NCBI RefSeq assembly: GCF_000020125.1
Contig: NC_010676.1
Location: 434,001-498,000, forward strand
Length of the DNA: 64,000 nucleotides
Direction of reading: 5' to 3'
Origin: Paraburkholderia phytofirmans PsJN
GTDB lineage: Bacteria; Pseudomonadota; Gammaproteobacteria; Burkholderiales; Burkholderiaceae
A program made the position numbers and the translations under genes. This document shows positions 24,082 to 31,881 of the stretch, in pieces. Within the stretch, counting starts at the first letter, position 1. Each line of letters starts with the position of its first letter. The notes under the pieces are model-generated. The model was not told the origin of the DNA. It was given only the letters and a program-made list of their open reading frames with translations, and ran no database searches.

Positions 24082-24165
24082 TCAGTTCAAGGCAAGCTTG
24101 ATGATGCAGCCGAGGACAAAAACCAGCAGGACGGCGGCGACGGCCAGATTCAGCGGGTAGCGCAT
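24082..24165 (-). CDS. Predicted 27-residue membrane protein
   Basis: A minus-strand frame from an ATG at 24165 encodes 27 residues: a short RYPLN head, one hydrophobic helix (LAVAAVLLVFVLGCIIKLAL) and an Asn end. This is the look of single-pass small membrane proteins. GGTGA a few bases upstream could serve as ribosome site, and a hairpin lies beyond its stop. I recognise no named family. It is too short for statistics, so the call rests on helix quality and context. Confidence 0.45.
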   Translation of the reverse strand: MRYPLNLAVAAVLLVFVLGCIIKLALN

Positions 24166-24494
24166 TCTTCACCAGAGCACCAGTGTTGCAGTGCTCATAT
24201 CCTAATCACCTGACGGAAGATGAGAAGTGGTCAGTGAAGCGGCAATGTGGGAAAGCTAACGCAGCATGCTGAATGGTTAGACGGCGCGCAGGCGGGAGCG
24301 CTTCCAATTAGAAACGCCTGCGTACAAGTTGCCGTGCGTTTGTCGCCTGGCGGAAAAAAGCCAGCGCGCGGAGCGCACCGGCGTGCGTGTCGAGCGGTCA
24401 CTCAGTTGACGAGCCACGCGGTAGTCAGGCACTGACCACGTCTTACATGTGACGGCGTCACGACGAGACTCGCGCCGTGACGCCACCGCGAGGA
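24166..24494. other. Intergenic region, no gene seen
   Basis: This 329-bp stretch between two minus-strand genes contains the hairpin at 24454-24484 near its right edge and presumably the promoter of the 27-residue protein. No frame has recognisable coding content. Confidence 0.45.
24454..24484 (-). terminator. Hairpin after the exported hypothetical gene
   Basis: GGCGTCACG (24454-24462) and CGTGACGCC (24476-24484) form a perfect 9-bp stem with a 13-nt loop, 10 bp beyond the stop of the minus-strand gene at 24495. No T-run follows on that strand. Confidence 0.38.
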
Positions 24495-24953
24495 TTACTG
24501 GGCTTCAGCCGGCGGCGGCATGCCGCCGGGACCGCCGCGCGGCGCCTTGTTCGCGGCGGCGAGGTCTTCCGACAGACTGGTGCGCAGCGTCACGATTGCC
24601 TGGTCGGGATTAGCGGGCTTCAACTGCTCGCGAGCCAGCGAGTCGTACACGTAGTGACGCAGCATCGGATCTTGCGTCTTGTTCAGCACGTCGTGATACA
24701 CGGCGATGATTTCACCTTGATGTCCGCTCATGGCATAAAGGCGGCGCAACTGTTCCAGATCGTTGATCACCGCGAAGCCGGGGCCCATCGGACCCATCGG
24801 ACCCATCCGGCCATGCGGCGGCGGCCCGTCGTCGTGCTGCGGTTCGCCGTGCGACTGAGGGGCTGCGGGCGGCGGCGCTTCCTGGGCAAACGCGGCCGTC
24901 GCGGCTAGAGTCACAACGACGCTCAGCGCCGCGCTCAAGATTGATTTTTTCAT
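24495..24953 (-). CDS. Exported hypothetical protein
   Basis: This 152-residue protein has a clear signal peptide (MKKSILSAALSVVVTLAATA, cut after AFAQ). A proline/histidine-rich segment with two GPM repeats (GRMGPMGPMGPG) follows, then a helical region (NDLEQLRRLYAMSGHQGEI, LNKTQDPMLRHYVYDSLARE) and a Gly/Pro-rich tail. It should be periplasmic. The histidine/methionine content (HGEPQHDDGPPPHGRM) would suit weak metal binding, but no known metal-sensor motif is seen. I do not recognise the family. Confidence 0.7.
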   Translation of the reverse strand: MKKSILSAALSVVVTLAATAAFAQEAPPPAAPQSHGEPQHDDGPPPHGRMGPMGPMGPGFAVINDLEQLRRLYAMSGHQGEIIAVYHDVLNKTQDPMLRHYVYDSLAREQLKPANPDQAIVTLRTSLSEDLAAANKAPRGGPGGMPPPAEAQ

Positions 24954-25303
24954 GAACTCGCTCCCGTCGAGACAGCGCCGGCGCTACAGTGCGCCGGCAC
25001 ATGAGCAACGATAGTCGACCTGCCGATTCGTAGGGTTACTGAAGCCGCCCGGTAACTTACTTCGCCTTTCCCCGCGCGCGGCCGGCGTCCGGCAAGTTCC
25101 GCCGACGGCATTGCCGGAGCCAGGGTGTGCCCGCTGGCGCATTGTTTCCGGATAGCGCATGATTGAACGATGTGCCGTCCGACCCCAGAACCGTCCGTTC
25201 CTGCGGACGCACGGCGCACGCGATGCCGCCGGTGCATGCGTCACGCAGACATAACGCGGCGATGCACCGCCGGCGAGTAGTCAACCGTTAAGGAGGATTT
25301 CGC
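24954..25303. other. Divergent intergenic region upstream of the phasin gene
   Basis: This 350-bp stretch separates the exported protein (minus) from the phasin gene (plus). It presumably holds both promoters. I see no strong palindrome, and the only clear element is the AAGGAGG ribosome site just before 25304. Confidence 0.45.
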
Positions 25304-25729
25304 ATGGACCGACCTGACGCCGCCAATCCGTTTGGCGATTTCACCAAAATGCTGGAGCAGTTCAAGCTCCCCGGCTTCGACGTACCCGCCATCATGGAAG
25401 CGCGACGCAAGGACATGGAAGCACTGGTTCAGGCGAATCAGACGGCTTTCCAGGGGATGCAGTCGCTCGCGCAGAAACAGGCCGACATGCTGCGCTCGAC
25501 CTTGGGCGAATTGCAGTCGCTGACGGGCCAGTTGTCGGCTGGCGGCACGGCGCCTTCGGGCAAAGCTGCCGAGTTGATCCAGCAGAGTCTGCACAAGTCG
25601 CTCGCCGATATGCAGCAACTGGCGCAAGCGGCGTATCAGACGCAGGCAGAGTCGTATGCGGTGATCGCAAAACGCGTAGAAGAAAACGTGCAGGAGCTTA
25701 AATCGCTTTTGCAACAGCAGAAAAAGTAA
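25304..25729 (+). CDS. Phasin family protein
   Basis: This 141-residue protein is almost wholly helical and amphipathic, with the phasin layout. An N-terminal segment (FTKMLEQFKLPGFDVPAIME) is followed by long coiled-coil-prone helices (ALVQANQTAFQGMQSLAQKQ, MLRSTLGELQSLTG, LADMQQLAQAAYQTQAESYA) and a lysine-rich end. Phasins coat polyhydroxyalkanoate granules and control their number and size. It is smaller than the usual 180-190-residue PhaP. An optimal AAGGAGG site precedes the ATG and a strong terminator follows, so it is a highly expressed single-gene unit. Confidence 0.85.
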   Translation: MDRPDAANPFGDFTKMLEQFKLPGFDVPAIMEARRKDMEALVQANQTAFQGMQSLAQKQADMLRSTLGELQSLTGQLSAGGTAPSGKAAELIQQSLHKSLADMQQLAQAAYQTQAESYAVIAKRVEENVQELKSLLQQQKK

Positions 25730-26301
25730 CGGACGTTGATGCGTTGAATCGCTGACGCGTCACGTTCAACCGCCAAATGCCGCAGATAACCTTCGAGTTA
25801 TCTGCGGCATTTCTTTGCCCTCGAAATCACGATTAAAGCGTCGATTATCTGGTCATACAAAAAGCCTTTTAATGCTTTGTATTGTCGGACAAAAAGCCGC
25901 ATTTTAATTGATCTTTTCAGTGTCCGCTTACATATGCCGCAGCGATGCTGCGCGCATGAATTTTTTCTGCTTCGGCCTTGGCCGGTGTGCTTCACTGTTC
26001 GCTTTAAACGAGCCGTGAAGCAAAAACGCGCGCCCAAGCGCCGCCCATTGGTGATCTGGTCCGGAAATATCAAACAGACCCAAACGACGCTATGCGGCAC
26101 AAAGGATTAAATCCCTCCGCAAACGATTGGCGCGTTTCGCCGCGATGCCTAAAGTTTCGCGCCGCCACTCCGTAGACGCATTCACGCAGCCCAACCAGTG
26201 TGATTGCAACACGGCACCACCGGCGAAGCGTGCGCCCCTAGTTTCCCGTTCGTGACGGGCTCGATGCCGGGTCACGAGCGTTTCACCTCGAAGGAACTCA
26301 C
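25730..26301. other. Intergenic region, no gene seen
   Basis: This 572-bp stretch begins with the phasin terminator (25775-25812). The part from about 25815 to 26000 is clearly AT-richer than its surroundings (TTTTAATGCTTTG, GCATTTTAATTG). The pair ACAAAAAGCCTTTTAA and ACAAAAAGCCGCATTTTAA is a short imperfect repeat 36 bp apart. I find no supported gene. Confidence 0.45.
25775..25812 (+). terminator. Strong terminator after phasin gene
   Basis: AAATGCCGCAGATAAC (25775-25790), a CTTCGA loop and GTTATCTGCGGCATTT (25797-25812) form a perfect 16-bp stem followed by CTTT. It lies 45 bp after the phasin stop. The UUCG-like loop and length make it the best intrinsic terminator in the window. Confidence 0.85.
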
Positions 26302-26760
26302 TTGAAACCGATGCTCTATTCCCGCATTGCTCGCGCAATGCTCGGGGCAAGCTGCGCGCTGTCGCTTGCCGCGCACGCGACGCTCGGCCAGAACGTCAGC
26401 ACCGTCAACGGCGATCAGTCCCGCTTGCGCGCGGTGACTCACACGGCCACTACACAAAGCGCGTATTCCGTGCACCTGATGACGCTGCCGTCCGGCACGC
26501 TGGTGCGCGAGTACGTCGCGCGCAACGGCATCGTGTTCGGTGTCGCGTGGGAAGGGCCGACGCTGCCGGATCTGAAATCCATGCTCGGGACTTCATTCGA
26601 CGCGTATGTCGCCGCCACCACGACGCGCCGCGGTACGCCGCTCGCGGTTTCCAACAGCGACCTGGTCGTGTACTCCGGCGGTCATCTGCGGGCGTTCTCC
26701 GGTCATGCCTATCTGCCGCAAACGGTGCCCGCGGGCGTCGATGCCGGCGTCATTCAATAA
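26302..26760 (+). CDS. Exported DUF2844 protein
   Basis: This 152-residue protein has an N-terminal signal sequence (RIARAMLGASCALSLAAHAT) and a DUF2844 body (SVHLMTLPSGTLVREYVAR, GIVFGVAWEGPTLPDLKSML, FDAYVAATTTRRG, LVVYSGGHLRAFSGHAYLP). The TTG at 26302 is preferred as start because AAGGA lies 6 bases upstream; an ATG at 26311 is too far from it. The DUF3443 lipoprotein gene begins 11 bp after its stop, a pairing common in Burkholderia, so the two probably act together in the envelope. Function unknown. Confidence 0.8.
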   Translation: MKPMLYSRIARAMLGASCALSLAAHATLGQNVSTVNGDQSRLRAVTHTATTQSAYSVHLMTLPSGTLVREYVARNGIVFGVAWEGPTLPDLKSMLGTSFDAYVAATTTRRGTPLAVSNSDLVVYSGGHLRAFSGHAYLPQTVPAGVDAGVIQ

Positions 26761-26771
26761 CGGAGCGGATC

Positions 26772-28049
26772 ATGCGCCTTATGTCTTCGTTCAAAACTTT
26801 GCTGTGCGCGGCGCTGCTCGCGTTGCTCGTCGGTGCGTGCGGCGGAGGGGGCGGCGGCTCCAGCGGTTCGGGCAGCGCGGCCGGCACTAACGGTTCGACC
26901 AGTGCCTCGCCTGGTCCGTCAGTGGCCAACACCGTGCCGTTGTCGCAAACGCTGGCTGCGAACGCGGTGCGCGTGACGGTCGATTCCGGCGTGAGCGATG
27001 TGCCGAACATGCCGTTCGTCAATCTCACCATCTGCGCGCCGGGCACGACGCAGTGTCAAACCATCGATCATGTGCTGGTCGATACCGGGTCGTGGGGCGT
27101 GCGTCTTTTCGCTTCCCAGTTGCCTGCTTCGATGACGCTGCCGCAACAGAAGGACACGTCGGGCCATCTGGTCGCCGAATGCATGCAGTTTTTCGACGGC
27201 TACACGTGGGGTCCGGTCAAGCTCGCCGACTTGCAGATTGCCGGCGAGAAAGCGGCATCGCTGCCAATTCAGGTGATCGACCCGAACTATGCAACGCTGC
27301 CCGCCGATTGCGCGAACTTCGGCGCGGCGCGCAACACGCCGGCCACGTTGCAGGCCAACGGCATTCTCGGCATCGGCGTGTTCAAGCACGATTGCGGCGC
27401 GAACTGCGTGCAGCAGGCGCTGGCCGGCACGTACTACGGCTGCAATGGCGCGACATGCACGTCGATTCCGCTCGCCGAAGAACTGCAAGTGGCCAATCCG
27501 GTTCCGTACTTCGCCACCGACAACAACGGTTCGCTGCTGAGCCTGCCGGCGGTATCGGGTGGCGCACAATCGGTCAGCGGGCAACTGATATTCGGCATTG
27601 GCACGCAGACCAACAATGCGCTCGGCGGCGCGCAGGTAATCGGCGTGAGTCCGTCGAATGGCACCTTCACGACCGTGCAGAACGGCATCACGTATCCGCG
27701 CAGTATTCTGGACAGCGGCTCGACGGGACTGTTCTTCCAGACCAGTGCATTGCCTGTTTGCGCGAGCCCGAACAATTCGTACTATTGCCCGGGATCGACC
27801 CAGCAATTGAGCGCGATGATCCAGGGCGTGAACGGCACGACGAGCGCGGTGAACTTCAGCGTCGGCAATGCCACGACGATTGCCCAGACGTACAGCGGCG
27901 ATTCGGCGCTGCCGCTGTTGGCGGGACCGGCGTTCGTGCAGTCCGCGATCTTCGACTGGGGTTTGCCGTTTTTCTACGGCCGCAGTGTGTACGCCGCCGT
28001 CGAGCAGCAGCCGACGCCCGGCGGCATGGGCCCTTACGTTGCGTATTGA
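26772..28049 (+). CDS. DUF3443 lipoprotein with pepsin-like motif layout
   Basis: This 425-residue lipoprotein has a lipobox (LLVGAC) followed by a glycine/serine-rich linker. The body matches DUF3443. It carries two aspartic-protease-like motifs, Asp104 in HVLVDTGSWGVRLF and Asp314 in SILDSGSTGLFF. Each is followed about 90 residues later by a hydrophobic-hydrophobic-Gly segment (GILGIGVF near 197, PFFYGRSVYAAVE near 403). That is the topology of a bilobal pepsin-type enzyme. Protease activity is inferred from these motifs only. GGAG lies 6 bases before the ATG. It follows the DUF2844 gene by 11 bp. Confidence 0.82.
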   Translation: MRLMSSFKTLLCAALLALLVGACGGGGGGSSGSGSAAGTNGSTSASPGPSVANTVPLSQTLAANAVRVTVDSGVSDVPNMPFVNLTICAPGTTQCQTIDHVLVDTGSWGVRLFASQLPASMTLPQQKDTSGHLVAECMQFFDGYTWGPVKLADLQIAGEKAASLPIQVIDPNYATLPADCANFGAARNTPATLQANGILGIGVFKHDCGANCVQQALAGTYYGCNGATCTSIPLAEELQVANPVPYFATDNNGSLLSLPAVSGGAQSVSGQLIFGIGTQTNNALGGAQVIGVSPSNGTFTTVQNGITYPRSILDSGSTGLFFQTSALPVCASPNNSYYCPGSTQQLSAMIQGVNGTTSAVNFSVGNATTIAQTYSGDSALPLLAGPAFVQSAIFDWGLPFFYGRSVYAAVEQQPTPGGMGPYVAY

Positions 28050-28075
28050 CCGAGGCGACCGCCGACGGATGTGAA

Positions 28076-28113
28076 AACGGGCCGCGACGGAATATCTCCC
28101 GTCGCGGCCCGTT
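28076..28113. terminator. Bidirectional terminator
   Basis: AACGGGCCGCGACGG (28076-28090), an 8-nt loop and CCGTCGCGGCCCGTT (28099-28113) form a perfect 15-bp stem. It has AAAA on its left side and TTCGTTT on the right, between the convergent DUF3443 and glycosyltransferase genes. Confidence 0.82.
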
Positions 28114-28134
28114 CGTTTGACGCGGTCGAATGAC

Positions 28135-29976
28135 TTACTTTTCGCCGAGACCGTTCAGCAACTTCAATACGCCTTCGCCGAACGCTTCGGGACGGCCCTC
28201 GAAGATCCGCTCGACCGCTTTCCCGTCGATCAGGCGCCGGCGCAGCGCTTCGCGCTCGTCGTGCTGTTCGGCGAGCCGGGCGGCGGCGCGCACGTATTCG
28301 TCGGTCGAATAGGTTGTGAGCCATGACGGCAGGCCAGCGCGCTCGAAAAGGCCGCTGTCGATATGCTCGAACACTTCACGTCCGCACAGGTTGACGCCGG
28401 GCAGGCCCATCGTGAACGAATCGACGATGCCGTTGGTATTGCCGAATGGGAACGGGCTCACGAACATGTCCATCGTGTTGAGGATCTTCAGATACTCGGG
28501 GTAGCTGAGCGAGCCGTACACGTCCACGCTCGATTCCGGCAGCGTCGCGTAGATCGACTTTCTGACGTACGCCAGATCGATGCTTTCGTTCCAGCATGTC
28601 ATGAAATGGAATTTGACCGGCACGCGCGCAGTGCGAACGATCGCCTGGCAGGTCTCGAGAAAGTGCGGATTGATTTTCATCGCGCTGGCCGTCACGCCGA
28701 TGTTGACCACGTCGCCGCGCTCCGGCACGGACGGCACGACATTGGTGAGCAGTTTCGACGGCACGTACGGTTGGCCGTCCTTCGGCAGACGCAGCATTTT
28801 TTCGCTGAAGCAGGCCGGATCGCCGACGAAATCGTCCTCCACGCTCACGTAGTCCATATGCGCCGCGTGCATCGTCGCGGGATGACCGAGGCCTGCGATC
28901 TGCAACGGCGCGACGCGCAGGTTCGACAGAAAGATCGTGTGCGAGAACATGCCGACGCTCGGCATATAGAGCACGTCCGGTTGCTCGCGTGCGGCGAACG
29001 CCTGGATCTGGCGGATGCAGTCGCCGACATATTCCGGATGCTCGAATTCGACGAAGCGATCGAAAATCGCGCGTCCCGCTTCGTCCACGTTCTGCGCCTC
29101 GCCGAACGCGACCACTTCAAAATGCTGGCGCGCGGCGAGCATGGTGCGCGAATGGGTCCGATAGATCGAGTGACCGCCCGAGAACCATTCGAGCACCACG
29201 AGCATCACCGGCTTGCGTCCTTTGATTCCTGTGCGGGCGACGCTGGCCTCGTGGCCGAGCAGGCCGAGCGCGTCCAGCTTCTTGCGCACCAGCCTGTTGA
29301 TGCTGCGCTTGATCTCATGCCGCTCAGGCGATGTCGAATAGCTGCAATGCATGTAGGCGCCGCAGACGGCGGCGGTCGGCAACTCGTCGAGGTCCTCGAT
29401 CTTGTCGAGCGCGCCCGGCAGCCATTCGAGCAGACGTTCGCGTTTTTCGTGCGCGGCCGGCGAGATGTGCACGGCCGCGCTGACCATCGAAACGCCAAGG
29501 CTCGTCGCGAGCACCGGGTCGCGCCGGTGGAGGTCGGTGAAATCGATGTCGTATTGCGAGCCTGCGGTGTAGAGCACGAGTTGCTTGCGGGTCAAGATGG
29601 CGCGCGCTTCATCGTTATCCTCCGCGGTTTCGAGCAGCTTGCGGACGATGTGATCCGTCGATCCATACGATGTCACGGCGAAGATCATGTTGATCCACGG
29701 GCGCCCCCAGAACATGATGTTCATCTTCTCCGCCTGGAGCGGATACTCGGGGGCGGAAAACAGCGTGGTGAAACCGTCGGCGATGCGCTGCAAGGTGTCC
29801 CGCGATTTTTCGTCACTGGGTGCGTTCGGCGTGCTGCGGGCGAAGTGTTCGGCGCCGAGCCTGCCGCGCTTGTCGGACAGCGTCCTGAGTAGCGTGCAGA
29901 ATTCCTCGTGCGCGGCATCGTAGTCACGGGACTGGATTTGGGATTCGAAACGATCGAGGGAAAATTCGGTGCTCAT
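28135..29976 (-). CDS. HMW1C-like protein N-glycosyltransferase (GT41)
   Basis: This 613-residue protein closely resembles the cytoplasmic N-glycosyltransferases of family GT41, Haemophilus HMW1C and the ~620-residue Actinobacillus NGT. These attach glucose or galactose to Asn in N-X-S/T sequons of adhesins, using UDP- or GDP-sugars. It has the N-terminal all-alpha domain. The C-terminal GT-B domain follows, with GLGHPATMHAAHMDYVSVED, GDPACFSEKMLRLPKDGQPY, SAMKINPHFLETCQAI and PFPFGNTNGIVDSFTMGLPG, all strongly conserved in the family. There is no signal peptide. The ATG at 29976 fits the family N-terminus; no clear ribosome site is seen. No adhesin or secretion partner lies nearby. Confidence 0.88.
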   Translation of the reverse strand: MSTEFSLDRFESQIQSRDYDAAHEEFCTLLRTLSDKRGRLGAEHFARSTPNAPSDEKSRDTLQRIADGFTTLFSAPEYPLQAEKMNIMFWGRPWINMIFAVTSYGSTDHIVRKLLETAEDNDEARAILTRKQLVLYTAGSQYDIDFTDLHRRDPVLATSLGVSMVSAAVHISPAAHEKRERLLEWLPGALDKIEDLDELPTAAVCGAYMHCSYSTSPERHEIKRSINRLVRKKLDALGLLGHEASVARTGIKGRKPVMLVVLEWFSGGHSIYRTHSRTMLAARQHFEVVAFGEAQNVDEAGRAIFDRFVEFEHPEYVGDCIRQIQAFAAREQPDVLYMPSVGMFSHTIFLSNLRVAPLQIAGLGHPATMHAAHMDYVSVEDDFVGDPACFSEKMLRLPKDGQPYVPSKLLTNVVPSVPERGDVVNIGVTASAMKINPHFLETCQAIVRTARVPVKFHFMTCWNESIDLAYVRKSIYATLPESSVDVYGSLSYPEYLKILNTMDMFVSPFPFGNTNGIVDSFTMGLPGVNLCGREVFEHIDSGLFERAGLPSWLTTYSTDEYVRAAARLAEQHDEREALRRRLIDGKAVERIFEGRPEAFGEGVLKLLNGLGEK

Positions 29977-30316
29977 GGCTTGGGTCGATGGTGAACGGCT
30001 TGCGATGTTCGGCATGCGCGTTATGTTCAATGACAGGGAGGCGGCGGCAGGGCGTTTGCAACCCGTGGCGGGTTGTGACGCGTGATTCAAAGCACGGCGC
30101 GCCGATTGAGGGCGATATGCGCGTGCTGCGTGTGTCGCCGACTGAATCCGATTGTCAAAGAATTCGACCGGGCTGCATCTAGGAAGAGTCTTATTTTGAG
30201 AAAGGGTTTTTGAGTGAGATTGTTCGAAAACCGGGAAATGCACGCGTTGAATGTGTCAGGGATACGGTTTTAAGAGCCGATCCCCGACCAAGCCGGTTTG
30301 CTTCCGAAAATACCGG
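29977..30316. other. Intergenic region upstream of the glycosyltransferase
   Basis: This 340-bp stretch lies between two minus-strand genes. Its middle (30180-30240) is AT-richer (CTTATTTTGAGAAAGG) and may hold the glycosyltransferase promoter. No gene is seen. Confidence 0.45.
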
Positions 30317-31546
30317 TTAGCGTCGTCTCGTGGCCCGTTTGGCCGGGGCTGTCTGAGCAGCGACGGGCGCGGGCTGTAGTGGCGGAGGCTCGGACGCAAC
30401 GGGCTGCTGCTGCGGCGCTGCCGCCTCCTGCACCGGCGCCACCGCCGCCTGACCCGGCGGCGTCGCTGCTTCCCTCGGCTGCGACTTATCCCCGGCCGCT
30501 TGAATCACCCGGTGCACGAAACGCAGCTTCTCAACCACCGGCGCGGCCAGCGTGAACGGATATCCGTCCGGCATGCCCAGACTGCGATTCAGGCTGTTCA
30601 GCGCATAAGTGAGCGGAAACCAGCGCTTCATCAAATTCTCGAAGCTCGCGTCTTCCACCGGCGTGCGATCGGTCAGCGTGGGCTCGCTCGGGTCGTCGGG
30701 CAGGAGCGCCACGCCGTATGACGTCGACGTATCCAGCACGTCGACGATCAGCATGTAATGCGCCCACGTCTCGGCCCAATCTTCCCAGGGATGCATGGTG
30801 GCGTACGCGCTGATGAACGACGCCTGCCACTCGGCCGGCGCACCGTCGCGATAGTAGGCGTTCAGCGCCTCGCCGTAGTCGACGCTTTCGTCGCCGAACA
30901 GTTTGCGGAACGGTTCGAGCCAGCGCGGGTTGTTTTCCACCAACTGGCTGAAGTAGTAGTGCCCGGTCTCGTGCCGGAAATGGCCGAGCAAAGTCCGGTA
31001 GGGCTCGCCCATCGCGGTACGCACTTTCTCACGGTGGGCGTCGTCGGCTTCGGCGATGTTCAGCGTGATGAGCCCGTTATCATGGCCCGTCATGACGCGC
31101 GAACCGTCGCCGCCGTCCTCGAGGAACTCGAACGCGAGGCCGTGCTCGGGATCGACCTGGCGCGACTTCACGTCGAGGCCGAGTTCGGCCAGCGTGTAGA
31201 GCAGACGGCGTTTGGCCATTTCCAGCCGATACCAGTAGAGCCGGTTGTCGGGCGCGCTCAGATTCGGAATGGTGAGGGTCAACTGGCAGGCGCGGCACAA
31301 CTGGTCCGGCGAGTCGGCGGGGATCATCCAGTTGCAGACGTTCTCGACTGCATAGTTGTGGCACTGGCGGAACAGCGCGCCTTCAGCGCCTGGATGCAGG
31401 CTGCGCCAGCGGCCTTCGCCGGCATCTTCGAACGCGCTGATTTCCGCCACTTCGGGCACATAGCCGAGCAACGACTCGCAACGTTCGCAGCGAACGTTTT
31501 CATAGAAGACAAGGTGCGAGCAATGGTTGCAGTGGAAGGTTTTCAT
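30317..31546 (-). CDS. Zinc-ribbon putative zinc metallopeptidase
   Basis: This 409-residue protein begins with a zinc ribbon (Cys6-x2-Cys9 in FHCNHCSHL, Cys-x2-Cys in RCERCESLLGY) and has a further CRAC pair near residue 85. A peptidase domain follows with the zinc-binding HExxH motif at His192-Glu193-His196 (FRHETGHYYF), then DWAETWAHYMLIVDVLDT, which could supply the third ligand. The last 60 residues are Pro/Ala/Gln-rich and end in TRRR. This matches the 'putative zinc-binding metallopeptidase' family. It is divergent from the transglutaminase/ATP-grasp operon and is probably part of the same system. Substrate unknown; no signal peptide, so cytoplasmic. Confidence 0.85.
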   Translation of the reverse strand: MKTFHCNHCSHLVFYENVRCERCESLLGYVPEVAEISAFEDAGEGRWRSLHPGAEGALFRQCHNYAVENVCNWMIPADSPDQLCRACQLTLTIPNLSAPDNRLYWYRLEMAKRRLLYTLAELGLDVKSRQVDPEHGLAFEFLEDGGDGSRVMTGHDNGLITLNIAEADDAHREKVRTAMGEPYRTLLGHFRHETGHYYFSQLVENNPRWLEPFRKLFGDESVDYGEALNAYYRDGAPAEWQASFISAYATMHPWEDWAETWAHYMLIVDVLDTSTSYGVALLPDDPSEPTLTDRTPVEDASFENLMKRWFPLTYALNSLNRSLGMPDGYPFTLAAPVVEKLRFVHRVIQAAGDKSQPREAATPPGQAAVAPVQEAAAPQQQPVASEPPPLQPAPVAAQTAPAKRATRRR

Positions 31547-31881
31547 CGGTGGAGCCTGGAAGGTGGGAAGGCAGTCGTAGAAGACGCTGTGTCGCAATCT
31601 TTATGCCGCATTTGCCAGACGTCACTGGTTTAACGCACATTACGTGCATGATCGTGCATCGGCGCTGCGCCGCTTTGGTGCGTGGCGTTGAAAACGGTAG
31701 TGAAACGGGGCTTGGTTCGATCGACCGGACGGTCGGCGAAGCGCCACCCACTTCATAGCAGGCGATGATCCGGGGTGTACAGGCAGTTCGAGCGGTTTTT
31801 CGCACTTGTTCAACAAGCGTTCAATAAACGGCATGAAGCTTGCTTTTTGGCGGGCTGCCATCCTTCGTCCAGGAGTCCGGT
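31547..31881. other. Divergent intergenic region
   Basis: This 335-bp stretch separates the metallopeptidase (minus) from the transglutaminase/DUF2126 gene (plus) and should hold both promoters. I see no clear palindrome or coding frame. The AGGAG at 31871-31875 serves the GTG start at 31882. Confidence 0.45.
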
